A stretch of DNA of 50,685 nt from Deltaproteobacteria bacterium (GCA_021793275.1 JAJYTC010000010.1:1-50685), one strand, 5' to 3'. Positions 7,848 through 20,094 are shown, counted from the first letter of the stretch. Notes: generated from the letters alone by a model not told the origin. Made by a program: numbers and translations.

Positions 7848-8492
7848 AATTAGCTCCCTATCGGAGGGTCCTGTACCGCCCTTCTCCCCGAAAGGATCGA
7901 CGCATCGCCGACCCCGCCATTTCCAAATCATTACGCGGAGCATCGAGCAGAGAGCCGGTGATTGGCGCTTGACTTAGACCGGATACGTTGGGATAGAGCA
8001 CTGAGTCTGAAGGGGAGCAGGCAAAAGTCGACAATGAGCGAACGATAAATCAACAGGCAAGGGCTTACGGAACAAACGCCGCATCGAAACACCCTCATGA
8101 CGCGAAAACAGCCGCAACTTATCTGGAAATATGTGACTCATGCTACCATGATCTTTACGGCTGTCAATCTCCTTTTTTTATGTGAAGGTGCGGCCCGGCA
8201 ATTGCCGGAACCACCTCATGGCCGCCGCTTGAAAGAAGTAGCGCGGGATTCGAACAGGTTTCGCCCGTTGGCCCCTTGCACGCGAATGCATGGTGCTGCA
8301 TAATAACCGGGAGGCAATGCGGCCCCTTGGAATGCTCTTTTGCAGGAAGCCGGGAGTAAAAGGAATTTAATGGAGTGGCGGCGCGGGCGCTAAAGTCGGG
8401 AATTAATGAGGCGCTGCTGGAAAAAACTCTCCGGAAATAGTATATTCACCACTTTGAATGATAATATCGATCAACCTAACCTGGGCGGGGAA
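7848..8492. other. 645-bp divergent intergenic region
   Basis: It separates the sigma-54 activator gene (minus) from the prenyltransferase gene (plus). Short open frames here have no Shine-Dalgarno site or family resemblance. The only structure I see is a perfect 14-bp palindrome, CCGGCAATTGCCGG, at 8195-8208, possibly an operator. A TTGACT at 7970-7975 lacks a good -10 partner. Confidence 0.5.
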
Positions 8493-9347
8493 ATGACGCT
8501 TATATCCAATATCCGTACGTACGGCAGGCTGATAAAGTTCAGTCATACGGTTTTTGCCCTTCCCTTCGCCCTGGCGGCCCTGCTGCTTGCAAACATGAAG
8601 CACCCGGTAAGTTTTGGAACCATCGTTCTGATAATTATCGCCATGGCTTCGGCAAGGTCCGCCGCCATGGGTTTCAACCGCCTGGCCGATTATCGCTATG
8701 ACCGCATCAACCCGCGCACGGTAAATCGGCCGCATGTGACCGGGCAGGTCGACCTCTTCTCTGTGCTGCTTTTCATTTTATTTTCCAGTTTTGTTTTCGT
8801 CGGCGCCGCCGCTTTGCTCGGTCACACCTGCTTTGTATTGTCCCTGCCGGTCCTGGCGATTCTCCTTTTGTATTCGTTTACAAAAAGGTTCACCACCCTG
8901 TGTCATCTGGCTCTCGGCTTCGCCATCGGGCTGGCGCCGGCCGCGGTCTGGGTAGCGGTCAGAGGGAGCCTCGACTGGAAAATTCTCCTGCTCTCGTGTG
9001 CGCTCATGACCTATATCGCCGGCTTCGATATCCTGTATGCGTGCCAGGACATCGAATTCGACAGGGAACACAACCTGTTTTCCCTGCCCGCCTGCTGGGG
9101 AGTGTCCAGGGCGCTTCTTTTTTCCACCGTGCTGCACGTTTTCACTCTCGTCTTTCTTTTCCTGGTTTATTTCGCATTCCATCTCGGCTGGATTTACCTT
9201 CTTTTTCTCCTTGCGATAAGCATCCTTATCTTTACCGAGCACAAGCTCGTTCGTCCGGACTGCCTCGATAGAGTCAATATCGCCTTTCTCCACGTGAACA
9301 GCGCGATATCTATCCTGCTCTTCCTTGGGATCCTGGCGGGAAGGTGA
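8493..9347 (+). CDS. mqnP: UbiA-family prenyltransferase, probably of menaquinone (futalosine) synthesis
   Basis: 284 aa from ATG 8493. An upstream in-frame ATG at 8406 exists, but family proteins begin close to the RLIKFSHTVFALPFA segment. Polytopic membrane protein with about eight to nine hydrophobic segments. The first Asp-rich prenyl-diphosphate motif is NRLADYRYDRINPRT and the second is YACQDIEFDREHN. It attaches a polyprenyl chain to an aromatic acid. The stop overlaps the ribosome-binding region of a UbiD-type decarboxylase gene; UbiA and UbiD neighbours are the MqnP/MqnL pair of the futalosine pathway common in Desulfobacterota. A ubiquinone UbiA is unlikely in such an anaerobe. The specific role is inferred from context. 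Confidence 0.82.
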   Translation: MTLISNIRTYGRLIKFSHTVFALPFALAALLLANMKHPVSFGTIVLIIIAMASARSAAMGFNRLADYRYDRINPRTVNRPHVTGQVDLFSVLLFILFSSFVFVGAAALLGHTCFVLSLPVLAILLLYSFTKRFTTLCHLALGFAIGLAPAAVWVAVRGSLDWKILLLSCALMTYIAGFDILYACQDIEFDREHNLFSLPACWGVSRALLFSTVLHVFTLVFLFLVYFAFHLGWIYLLFLLAISILIFTEHKLVRPDCLDRVNIAFLHVNSAISILLFLGILAGR

Positions 9348-9351
9348 TTGT

Positions 9352-11205
9352 TTGAGCCAAATGAAAACCGCGTTTCAAAATCTTGGTGAATTCGTATCGG
9401 AGCTGGAAAAAGCCGGCGAACTGCTCCGAATAAGCAGTCCGGTATCCTGCGAACTCGAGATCTCCCACATCACCGACCTGGCGTCCAAAGCCCCCGGAGG
9501 CGGCAAAGCGCTTCTTTTCGAACGTGTCGGTAAATCGCCTTTTCCCGTTCTGACCAACGCTTTCGGAAGCGAACGCCGTATCTGCATGGCCCTCGGGACC
9601 GATTCCCTGGACGCACTGGCCCGAAGGATCGAGCGTTTCGTGCGCATTGGCCCCCCAAAGTCGCTGCGCGATCTTGCCGATATGCTTCCCCTGGGGATGG
9701 ACCTCATCAGGTCCCTGCCCCGTAAAACATCGAAGGCCCCATGTCAGGAAGTCGTACTGCGAGGCGAACAGATCGATCTTTCGATGCTTCCCGTCCTCAA
9801 GTGCTGGCCGCAGGACGGCGGCCCTTTCATAACCCTTCCGGTGGTATTCACCCGCAGCCTCGACACGGGCCGGCGCAACGCCGGCATGTACCGCCTCCAG
9901 GTTTTCGACCGCAATACGACCGGGATGCACTGGCACATACACAAGGACGGATCGCATTATTTCCATGAATACAGGAAAGCAGGCAGGCGCATGCCGGTCG
10001 CCGTCGCGATAGGGACCGACCCGGCGGTGACCTGGGCCGCAACCGCCCCTCTTCCGCAGGGCATGGACGAGATGCTTTTGGCGGGCTTCATCCGGAAAAA
10101 ACCGGTCAGGATGACCCGCTGTGTCTCAATAGACATGGAAGTTCCGGCTGAAGCCGAATTCGTGCTCGAAGGATATGTGGACCCGGATGAACTCCGCCTG
10201 GAAGGACCATTTGGAGACCACACGGGATACTACTCGCTTGTGGGCGAATATCCCGTCTTTCACCTGACGGCCCTCACCCATCGTCGAAACCCGGTTTATG
10301 CGGCGACACTGGTGGGACGACCGCCGATGGAAGACTGCTGGCTTGCAAAGGCTACCGAACGCGTATTCCTCCCGCTGGTTCGCACCATTCACCCCGAGGT
10401 GCGCGATTTCTGGATGCCCTGGGAAGGGGTCTTCCATAACATCGTGGTAATGGCCCTGGACAAGGAATACCCCGGTCACGCCCGAAGGATCATGAGCGCG
10501 GTCTGGAGTCAGGGGCAAATGAGCTTCACCAAGGCCGTGGCGCTCGTTGACGGCGATGTCGACCTCCAAGATCCCCGCAGGGTGTTCGAGACGATCCTCG
10601 ATGAAATAGACCTGGAAAGCGATGTCTACATCACGGAAGGCATTCTCGATGTCCTCGACCATAGCGCCCCCGACCCGCTTTTCGGAAGCAAAGCAGGCAT
10701 CGACGCCACCCACAGGCATCCGGGCGAAAGACAAAGACCCGTGCGGCAAACGCTTCCAGTCCCGCCGGACGAGGTTATAGAAAAAAGTCTCGGGGATGCA
10801 TCCGGACTTCTCTTCTCTTTCCATCGCCCGCCTCTCGAGGCCCGAAACCGGCTGCTGCTCGTAAGTTTCGCCAAAGACGGCAAGACCCCCGGCCGGACGA
10901 TCTCCCGCGAGCTGCTCGGCAACCGACCGCTCGAACCCTTTTCAATTCTCGTCCTTCTCGACTCGTCGATAGATTTGCGCGATTACTCCCTCGTGCTGTG
11001 GAAGGTCTTCAACAACGTCGATCCGGCAAGAGATATTCTAAAGCAGGACGGACGAATCGTAATCGACGCCACCACCAAGGGCCTCGAAGACGGCCACGCC
11101 CGCCCCTGGCCCTCCGATATCGAAATGGACCCCGAAGTGGTGCTAAGGGTCGAAAAGCGGGCAAAAGAACTTGGAATCGAGGAGTTTTTGGCGCGGGGCC
11201 GATGA
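9352..11205 (+). CDS. mqnL: UbiD-family decarboxylase, probably MqnL
   Basis: About 617 aa. I chose TTG 9352 because GGAAGGTGA ends 4 nt before it; ATG 9361 is the alternative and the shorter protein loses only three residues. UbiD signatures: TTGMHWHIHKDG, EGPFGDHTGYYS with the catalytic Glu/Asp region, MSFTKAVALVDGDVDLQD, and the long C-terminal part ending in DIEMD.E as in menaquinone UbiD proteins. The family uses prenylated FMN to decarboxylate aromatic acids. The UbiX-type flavin prenyltransferase needed to make that cofactor is not in this window. Probably co-transcribed with the upstream prenyltransferase. Family certain; MqnL assignment likely from length and partner. Confidence 0.86.
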   Translation: MSQMKTAFQNLGEFVSELEKAGELLRISSPVSCELEISHITDLASKAPGGGKALLFERVGKSPFPVLTNAFGSERRICMALGTDSLDALARRIERFVRIGPPKSLRDLADMLPLGMDLIRSLPRKTSKAPCQEVVLRGEQIDLSMLPVLKCWPQDGGPFITLPVVFTRSLDTGRRNAGMYRLQVFDRNTTGMHWHIHKDGSHYFHEYRKAGRRMPVAVAIGTDPAVTWAATAPLPQGMDEMLLAGFIRKKPVRMTRCVSIDMEVPAEAEFVLEGYVDPDELRLEGPFGDHTGYYSLVGEYPVFHLTALTHRRNPVYAATLVGRPPMEDCWLAKATERVFLPLVRTIHPEVRDFWMPWEGVFHNIVVMALDKEYPGHARRIMSAVWSQGQMSFTKAVALVDGDVDLQDPRRVFETILDEIDLESDVYITEGILDVLDHSAPDPLFGSKAGIDATHRHPGERQRPVRQTLPVPPDEVIEKSLGDASGLLFSFHRPPLEARNRLLLVSFAKDGKTPGRTISRELLGNRPLEPFSILVLLDSSIDLRDYSLVLWKVFNNVDPARDILKQDGRIVIDATTKGLEDGHARPWPSDIEMDPEVVLRVEKRAKELGIEEFLARGR

Positions 11206-11294
11206 CCTTAGGGCGCGCCCTGCCCCGGGTTTTTGATCGAGCTTATCCTGGCACGGCATGTGATGACATTAACACTTATTTCACGGAGGAAGCT

Positions 11295-11726
11295 ATGTAC
11301 TACCAAGACGTGGAAATCGGAATGGTTTTTAAAGCAGAATCCGGAAAGACCATCACGGGATCTGAAATTGACCTGGTAGCCCAGCTCTCCGGGCTCGATC
11401 TGCCCGGCTTTTTGGATGCAAACGTCGCGAAAGCTTGGGGGTTCAGGGATCGTGTCACCCCGGGACCTTACGTCCTGGCGTGCATGTTTGGCCTGATGGC
11501 CAGACAGGGATTTTTGTCAAACGCCATTTGGATGGGCGCCGAGCAGATCAGCCTTAAGTCACCGGTTTTTCCGGGCGACAAGATTTACGCTGAGGCCGAA
11601 GTGCTAAAAAAGGGAGAGCCCAAACGCGGCGGCGGGCCCGTTACGTACCGCTTTCAGGTGAAGAACCAGGATGGGAAATTGATCATAGAGGGAATAAGCA
11701 CCTGCCTGTTTGCAGGAAGGCCGTGA
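11295..11726 (+). CDS. MaoC-like hot-dog-fold protein without the hydratase His
   Basis: 143 aa from ATG 11295 with GGAGGA 5 nt upstream. The open frame extends back to 10998 inside the UbiD gene, but that part is a shadow. Hot-dog fold pattern: short N-terminal strand, central helix, then L.SPVFPGDKIYAEAEVL and TYRFQVKNQDGKLIIEGISTCL, as in MaoC/acyl dehydratases. The usual D.NP.H catalytic motif after the ASGLD-like turn is replaced by DLPGFLDANVAK, so the active His is missing. It may bind an acyl-CoA or act as a thioesterase-like or regulatory protein rather than a hydratase. Lies 90 nt after the decarboxylase gene, maybe in the same operon. Function unknown. Confidence 0.75.
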   Translation: MYYQDVEIGMVFKAESGKTITGSEIDLVAQLSGLDLPGFLDANVAKAWGFRDRVTPGPYVLACMFGLMARQGFLSNAIWMGAEQISLKSPVFPGDKIYAEAEVLKKGEPKRGGGPVTYRFQVKNQDGKLIIEGISTCLFAGRP

Positions 11727-12015
11727 GATTGTGTCGAGGCCTTGCGGCCTGCGGCCAAAAACATCCATTACGTAAATTGGAACCGATTCATTGCCGGCAA
11801 ATTACAATCGGGATAGAGTGTATCATTTCTGCGAAAGTCACGATTTCAGCCAGTTACATCACGAAATATCGAATGCCTTTTCCAGCTCCTGGACGCGTGT
11901 GATCCCGAACTTTACCGCAAGCGAAAAGCCACTGGATTTACAGCTCACCCGGCCTTGAATTTTCGGCAAGGGAACACAAATTGGGAAAACAACGAGCTAG
12001 AGGAGGAAACCATCA

Positions 12016-13974
12016 ATGGAGCATCAAATAGCAACAACCTGTACACGCGATTGCCCGTGTCGATGCAGCATCCTCGTAACCGTAAAGGATGGCGAAATCG
12101 TCTCTCACAAAGCAGACCCGAGAAACCCGTATACGCGATCCTTCCTCTGCAGCAAAGGCAATGCCTATCCGAAACGATACGCCAGTCCGAACCGGCTCTT
12201 AACCCCCATGCTCCGCAAAGGCGACTCCTTCCTTCCCATTTCCTGGGACGACGCATTGGATCTGGCTGCGGAAAAACTCTCCCAGACCCGAAAAACCTAC
12301 GGTCCTCTCTCTACTCTTTGGGCCCAGTACTCCGGTTCTCAATCCCTCCTCAACCTAGCTGTTATTCCAAGGGTCTTTTTCATCCATCTGGGCGGCAGCA
12401 CCATGACCGCAGGCGGCATCTCCATAGACGCCTTGCAGGCCGCCCAAAATAACGACTTCGGGGCTTGCCTTCCCCATTCCGGCAAAGATTTGCTCAACTC
12501 TAAAAATATTGTGATATGGGGCAGAAATCCCGCAGTCAGCCACAGCCACCTCATTCCCTTCATAAAAGATGCCCGGAAAAAAGGGGCAAAACTCACCGTG
12601 ATTGACCCCAGGTACTCTGAGACCGCCGAACTGGCCGATCGACATATCGCCCCGAGACCGGGTGGAGACGGCTATCTTGCCATCGCCGTCGCGCGGGAGG
12701 TGCACAGGCGGCAAGGCAAAGACCCGGATTACGTAACAGCCCGGGGTGACGGATGGGAAGATTATAAGGCGATGCTCAATCGCTACACGGACGCGGAACT
12801 AAGAGAAAAGGCAGATGTAACCGAGGAAGATATCCGCCACCTCGCAGACGCTTATTGGGAGGGCCGCCCCTGCGCCACCTATCCGGGGCTCGGCGTCAAC
12901 TGGTACGAACAGGGGGGCGCCCACAGCCGGCTTATCCATTCCCTCATATTCATGAGCGGCAATGTCGGGATCCCCGGGGGCGGAGCGAATTTTTTCTTCA
13001 TGGAATTTCCCTTCGGCACTCAGGTTTTCAGAGAAGAAATGGCCAAGGCCAGGGAACGGGGCGTATCCCTTGTTAAACCAAGAAAAATCCTCTTGCCTCA
13101 GCTAGGCATGGAACTCGAGAAAAGCCAGGATCCCCCTGTCAAACTGGCATGGATCGCAATGTTCAACCCGGTGGCCACGGCCCCGGATTCGAATCGATTA
13201 CGCAAGGCGCTCCGAAAACTCGATTTCGTGATCGTTACGGAGCAATTCATGACGGCTACGGCTGAGTGCGCCGATCTTGTGCTTCCGGTGACTACCTATT
13301 TAGAAGAAGACGATGTGATACATAGTCACGGAGACTACTACATCGCCCCCGTAAATGCGGCGGTTCCACCCCGTGGCGAATCACGGTCGAATCTTTGGAT
13401 TTTCCAAAACCTGGCTAAAAAAATGGGATTCGGAGATGCACTGGCGGGAACGCCGCGGGATTGGATTTCACGTTGCTGGGCGCCCCTGGCCGAACAAGGG
13501 ATAACCATCGAGCAAGTGACCCAGGGAGCGACATGGCTGAAATTTCCGGACGTACCTTATCAAAACGGCGCCTTTCGCACCCCGAACGGTAAGTTCCAGT
13601 TCATCACTCACTACGACGGTCGCCCGGAGGCAACGGCGGATTTGACCCTTTTGACGGTAAAAACAGCCTCGCTGCTCAATTCGCAACTGCTTCCCGAAGA
13701 AGCAACGGCTATCCCCGGTGTTCGCCTGAATCCCGCTACCATGTCGGCAAAAGGAATCAAAGACGGAGATATCGTTGTCGTTCAAAACGGTCTGGACAGC
13801 ATCGAAGCCAAAGCCGAAGCCTCACCCGGCACACGCAGGGATGTGGTGGAAATTCTTCCTTCTCAGTGGAAGGCCGATGGAGGCGGGGTCAACAGATTGC
13901 GAGAAGCCGTTTTAAGCGATCTGGGCCCCACTGCGGCTGTAAACGAAACCAAAGTCAAGCTGGCCAAAAAGTGA
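12016..13974 (+). CDS. Molybdopterin-dependent oxidoreductase, DMSO-reductase family
   Basis: 652 aa, GAGGAGG 6-8 nt before ATG. N-terminal [4Fe-4S] domain with Cys 9, 13, 17 and 45 (Cys15 is extra). Molybdopterin domains follow, with WGRNPAVSHSH, VIDPRYSETAE and ADLVLPVTTYLEEDD, then a C-terminal dinucleotide-binding domain with R..GIKDGDIVVVQN. At the position where formate dehydrogenases and related enzymes carry the Cys/Sec metal ligand, this protein reads GGISIDALQ, so Ser136 may be the Mo/W ligand. No Tat signal, so cytoplasmic. No electron-transfer subunit is adjacent, which leaves the partner and substrate open. Related uncharacterised genes are common in Desulfobacterota. Confidence 0.85.
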   Translation: MEHQIATTCTRDCPCRCSILVTVKDGEIVSHKADPRNPYTRSFLCSKGNAYPKRYASPNRLLTPMLRKGDSFLPISWDDALDLAAEKLSQTRKTYGPLSTLWAQYSGSQSLLNLAVIPRVFFIHLGGSTMTAGGISIDALQAAQNNDFGACLPHSGKDLLNSKNIVIWGRNPAVSHSHLIPFIKDARKKGAKLTVIDPRYSETAELADRHIAPRPGGDGYLAIAVAREVHRRQGKDPDYVTARGDGWEDYKAMLNRYTDAELREKADVTEEDIRHLADAYWEGRPCATYPGLGVNWYEQGGAHSRLIHSLIFMSGNVGIPGGGANFFFMEFPFGTQVFREEMAKARERGVSLVKPRKILLPQLGMELEKSQDPPVKLAWIAMFNPVATAPDSNRLRKALRKLDFVIVTEQFMTATAECADLVLPVTTYLEEDDVIHSHGDYYIAPVNAAVPPRGESRSNLWIFQNLAKKMGFGDALAGTPRDWISRCWAPLAEQGITIEQVTQGATWLKFPDVPYQNGAFRTPNGKFQFITHYDGRPEATADLTLLTVKTASLLNSQLLPEEATAIPGVRLNPATMSAKGIKDGDIVVVQNGLDSIEAKAEASPGTRRDVVEILPSQWKADGGGVNRLREAVLSDLGPTAAVNETKVKLAKK

Positions 13975-14021
13975 AACCGGAACCTCGCCCCCTTAGGGTT
14001 CGTTTGCCGGATCGATTTAAA

Positions 14022-14050
14022 TTGAAATGAGGCCGGGAAAATGGTATATA
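14022..14050 (+). promoter_or_regulatory. Sigma-70-type promoter of gyrB
   Basis: TTGAAA (14022-14027), a 17-nt spacer and TATATA (14045-14050, continuing as TATAAA). Lies 106 nt before the gyrB ATG, in the gap after the molybdopterin enzyme gene. Confidence 0.55.
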
Positions 14051-14140
14051 TAAATGCTTTTCCTTGCAGTTCCAATAATTTATACGTTATAGCCTTCATG
14101 CTTGGCAGCCAAGTTCATTGAGGCCATGAAGAGCAAATAG

Positions 14141-16576
<2,436 letters not shown>

Positions 16577-16580
16577 GACA

Positions 16581-19016
16581 ATGGACCTTAAAACTATAAA
16601 TATTGCCGACGAAATAAAGCTTTCCTATCTCGATTATGCGATGAGCGTCATAATCGGACGGGCTATCCCCGACGTGCGTGACGGCCTCAAGCCGGTGCAC
16701 CGGCGCATCCTCTTTTCGATGCACGAGGTCAACAACGACTATAACAAGCCTTACAAAAAATCGGCCCGCATCGTCGGCGACGTCATGGGTAAGTATCACC
16801 CGCACGGAGACGCCGCCATCTACGATGCCACCGTCCGCATGGCCCAGGACTTTTCCATGCTTCACCCGCTCGTGGACGGCCAGGGCAACTTCGGCTCCGT
16901 CGACGGCGACCCTCCGGCGGCAATGCGGTACACCGAAATCCGCATGTCCAAGCTGGGCATGCAGTTCATGCGGGACATCGAGAAGGAAACCGTCCCCTTT
17001 CAGCCCAACTATGACAATACGCTCCTTGAGCCGATCGTACTTCCGACCCGAGCGCCGAACCTGCTTTTAAACGGCTCTTCCGGAATAGCGGTTGGAATGG
17101 CTACAAACATTCCCCCGCACAACCTGCGCGAACTTTGCTCCGGTCTGATCGCTCTGCTCGATGACCCCGGGATGACCGTCAAGGGGCTTATGAGCTACAT
17201 CCATGGGCCGGACTTTCCGACCGCCGGCTACCTCTGCGGTTGCGACGGGATAACCGAAGCCTATGAAACGGGCAAGGGCGTCATCAAGATCCGCGGGCGG
17301 GTGGAAGTCGAAGAATCGGGAAGAAAGCAGCACCTGATCGTAACCGAACTTCCTTACCAGGTTAACAAGGCGAAGCTGCTCGAACGTATCGCCGAGCTTG
17401 TGAAGGCCAAAAAAATCGAGGGAATTCAGGACATCCGCGATGAATCCGACCGCCATGGCATGCGGATAGTGCTCACCATTCGCCAGGGCGACGATCCCAA
17501 GGTGATCGAAAATCTGCTCTACAAGAACACGGCGCTTGAGAGCACCTTTGGAATCATCATGCTCGCGGTGGTGGAGAACAGGCCCGAGGTCATGAACCTC
17601 AAGGACATCCTCCAGCATTTTCTCGACTTTCGCCGCGAGGTCGTGGTAAAGCGCACCCGGTTCGAACTGAGACAGGCCGAAAAACGCGCCCACATTCTGG
17701 AAGGATTGAAGAAAGCCCTCGACAATCTCGACGCGGTGATCGCCCTCATAAGATCCGCCCAAAATCCGTCCGAAGCAAAACAGGGCCTCATCGAACGTTT
17801 CGACTTCACCGAAATCCAGGCCCAGGAAATCCTGAACATGAGACTCCAGCGCCTCACCGGCCTCGAGCGGGAAAAGATTGTCCAGGACTACCTCGAAATC
17901 ATGAAGGAAATCGAACGGCTCAAGAGCATTCTTGCATCCCCCGCCTTGGTCGACCAGGTTGTACGGGAAGAAATCCGTGAACTGATCGACGAATTCGCCG
18001 AACCGCGCAGGACACAAATCATGCCGGATGCGGGCGATATTTGCATCGAAGACCTCATCGCCAGTGAAGATATGGTGGTGACAATGTCGAGGGCCGGGTA
18101 TCTCAAAAGGACCCCGCTGGCGACCTATCGCAACCAGAATCGAGGCGGAAAAGGCCGCACCGGGATGAGTACGCGCGAAGAAGATGTCGTGACAAGCGTA
18201 TTCACGGCCCTGACACTGGACTACCTCCTCGTATTCACCAACCGGGGACAGGTGTTCCGGCTGAAAGTCTATGAAATACCCGAAGTGGGGCCTTCAGCCC
18301 TGGGAAAGGCCGCCGTCAACCTTCTGCCCCTTCAGCCCGGCGAAAAGATCCAAACCATTCTGCCGGTGCGTGAGTTCACACCGGGCCATTTCGCGGTGAT
18401 GGCCACTAAAAACGGGATCATCAAAAAGACCGAGCTGTCCGCCTACGCCAATCCCAGGTCCACAGGCATAAGGGCGATCAATCTGGACGAAAATGACGAG
18501 CTTATTACTGTTGTGATCACCGACGGGCAGCGCGATATTTTCCTTATGAGCCGCAAGGGCAAATGCATACGGATAAAGGAAGATGAATTCCGGCCGCTGG
18601 GACGCGTCAGCCGGGGCATCCGGGGCATGAACATCAAGGACGGCGAATTGGTCGGAATGGACGTGATCGATCCGCACAAATGCATCCTGGTCGTTACGGA
18701 AAAAGGGTTCGGCAAGCGCACGCCGGAAGAAGACTACCGCTGCCAGGGCCGAGGTGGACAGGGAGTGCTCAATATAAGGGTAACCGATCGCAACGGGAGC
18801 GTGATCGGCTTCCGCCAGGTTGCCGAAGATAACGGGATAATGCTGATCACCGACAAGGGCCGCCTCATACGAATGCCTGTTGCGCAAATCAGCAAAATCG
18901 GCAGGGTGACTCAAGGGGTAAAGCTCATCGGCCTCGATGAAAGCGAAAAAGTCGTAGACCTCACCGTTCTCGACGAGGCTGAAAATACAAAAGACGATAC
19001 AAGAGAGGAAGAATAG
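16581..19016 (+). CDS. gyrA: DNA gyrase subunit A
   Basis: 811 aa. N-terminal breakage-reunion domain with the catalytic Tyr in [12 protein letters not shown]. The quinolone-resistance region reads [11 protein letters not shown], so Ala stands at the E. coli Ser83 position while Asp87 is kept. Coiled-coil gate with [13 protein letters not shown]. The C-terminal beta-pinwheel carries the GyrA box QNRGGKG, which marks it as gyrase rather than ParC. It forms the heterotetramer with GyrB. The start lies 4 nt after the gyrB stop and the gene is followed at once by gpsA. Confidence 0.98.
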   Translation: MDLKTINIADEIKLSYLDYAMSVIIGRAIPDVRDGLKPVHRRILFSMHEVNNDYNKPYKKSARIVGDVMGKYHPHGDAAIYDATVRMAQDFSMLHPLVDGQGNFGSVDGDPPAAMRYTEIRMSKLGMQFMRDIEKETVPFQPNYDNTLLEPIVLPTRAPNLLLNGSSGIAVGMATNIPPHNLRELCSGLIALLDDPGMTVKGLMSYIHGPDFPTAGYLCGCDGITEAYETGKGVIKIRGRVEVEESGRKQHLIVTELPYQVNKAKLLERIAELVKAKKIEGIQDIRDESDRHGMRIVLTIRQGDDPKVIENLLYKNTALESTFGIIMLAVVENRPEVMNLKDILQHFLDFRREVVVKRTRFELRQAEKRAHILEGLKKALDNLDAVIALIRSAQNPSEAKQGLIERFDFTEIQAQEILNMRLQRLTGLEREKIVQDYLEIMKEIERLKSILASPALVDQVVREEIRELIDEFAEPRRTQIMPDAGDICIEDLIASEDMVVTMSRAGYLKRTPLATYRNQNRGGKGRTGMSTREEDVVTSVFTALTLDYLLVFTNRGQVFRLKVYEIPEVGPSALGKAAVNLLPLQPGEKIQTILPVREFTPGHFAVMATKNGIIKKTELSAYANPRSTGIRAINLDENDELITVVITDGQRDIFLMSRKGKCIRIKEDEFRPLGRVSRGIRGMNIKDGELVGMDVIDPHKCILVVTEKGFGKRTPEEDYRCQGRGGQGVLNIRVTDRNGSVIGFRQVAEDNGIMLITDKGRLIRMPVAQISKIGRVTQGVKLIGLDESEKVVDLTVLDEAENTKDDTREEE

Positions 19017-19018
19017 AA

Positions 19019-20074
19019 TTGATCGAAGATATCGGGCCGGTCGGTGTGATCGGGGCCGGGAGCTGGGGCACGACCATCGCCCATATGCTCGCCTCAAAAG
19101 GTTTGAAGGTAAATCTCTGGGTCTTTGAAGAAGACCTGTGCGATACGATACGCAGGACCAGGGAAAACAATATATATCTTCCGGGCTGCCCCCTTCATGA
19201 AAACGTGCATGCAAGCAACTCGGTCCGGGAAGTCACGGGGGCGAGCCGCCTTCTGGTCATGGTCGTTCCCTCCCACGTCTATCGCAGCGTCGTCATGGGC
19301 ATGCTTCCGCATTTGCGCGAGGATGCGATTATCGTAAATGCGACCAAGGGCATTGAAAACGATACCCTTCTCACCATGTCGGGCATTTGGAAAGAACTGC
19401 TTCCGAAGACCAACGGCATCAAAGTTCTTTGCCTCTCCGGTCCTTCTTTCGCCCGTGAAGTGATGCGCTCCATTCCCACCGCCGTGACCCTTGCCGGACC
19501 GGACATGGAAATCACCAGGCAGGTCCAGAAGGTCCTCGCCGCTCCCAGGTTCCGCGTATACACCAGCCTCGATGTTATCGGCGTGGAAGTCGCCGGCGCT
19601 ATGAAAAACGTCATCGCCCTTGCCGCCGGCGCCTGCGACGGCCTGGCCTTCGGCTACAATGCCAGGGCCGCCCTCATTACCCGGGGCCTGGCCGAGATGT
19701 CCAGGCTCGGTGTAAAAATGGGCGCTCACCCCCTTACCTTCTCAGGTCTTGCCGGGATAGGAGACCTCATGCTCACCTGCACCGGCGACCTCAGCCGAAA
19801 CCGTACCGTCGGAATGCAACTGGGACAGGGCAGAAAGCTCAGCCAAATCCTTGGTGAAATGCGCCAGGTGGCCGAAGGGGTCGTTACTGCCAAATCCATC
19901 CACATGCTTGCCGGAAAAATGGAAGTGGAAATGCCCATATGCGAACAGGTCTACCGCGTACTCTATGAAGAAAAAGACCCGCTGCAGGTCGTGTCGGAAC
20001 TCCTCGACCGCGATCTCAAACATGAATTGGAGTACGATCCGGAGATCTACACAACAAATAATAAATGCAGGTGA
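19019..20074 (+). CDS. gpsA: NAD(P)H-dependent glycerol-3-phosphate dehydrogenase
   Basis: 351 aa. TTG start 2 nt after the gyrA stop, served by GAGGAAG within the end of gyrA. Rossmann fold with GVIGAGSWGTTIAHMLA, ATKGIE, SGPSFAREV, the catalytic region GAMKNVIALAAGACDGL, and the GLAGIGDLMLTCTG..SRNRTVG signature. It reduces dihydroxyacetone phosphate to sn-glycerol-3-phosphate for phospholipid synthesis in the cytoplasm. Probably the last gene of a gyrB-gyrA-gpsA transcript that ends at the hairpin at 20146-20172. The stop codon lies inside the first of three octamer repeats. Confidence 0.96.
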   Translation: MIEDIGPVGVIGAGSWGTTIAHMLASKGLKVNLWVFEEDLCDTIRRTRENNIYLPGCPLHENVHASNSVREVTGASRLLVMVVPSHVYRSVVMGMLPHLREDAIIVNATKGIENDTLLTMSGIWKELLPKTNGIKVLCLSGPSFAREVMRSIPTAVTLAGPDMEITRQVQKVLAAPRFRVYTSLDVIGVEVAGAMKNVIALAAGACDGLAFGYNARAALITRGLAEMSRLGVKMGAHPLTFSGLAGIGDLMLTCTGDLSRNRTVGMQLGQGRKLSQILGEMRQVAEGVVTAKSIHMLAGKMEVEMPICEQVYRVLYEEKDPLQVVSELLDRDLKHELEYDPEIYTTNNKCR

Positions 20075-20094
20075 ATCGGTGAATGGGTGAGTAG
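20071..20094. repeat. Three tandem GTGAATCG-like octamers
   Basis: GTGAATCG, GTGAATGG and GTGAGTAG follow each other directly; the gpsA stop codon is inside the first copy. The same 12-mer GAATGGGTGAGT occurs at the end of trpA on the other strand, and a related GTGAGTA pair lies between trpD and trpC. Confidence 0.7.

Noticed and set aside
8097-8303. 68-codon open frame in the divergent region
   Set aside because: No Shine-Dalgarno and no recognisable protein character.
11249-11254. TGGCAC before the MaoC-like gene as a second sigma-54 promoter
   Set aside because: No GC lies 10 nt after the GG; the -12 element is missing.
12016-13974. Selenocysteine in the molybdopterin enzyme
   Set aside because: The frame has no internal TGA, and the ligand position reads Ser in GGISID.
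20071-20094. Short tandem repeats as a CRISPR remnant
   Set aside because: Units of 7-8 bp without spacers, at several unrelated sites, and no cas gene.
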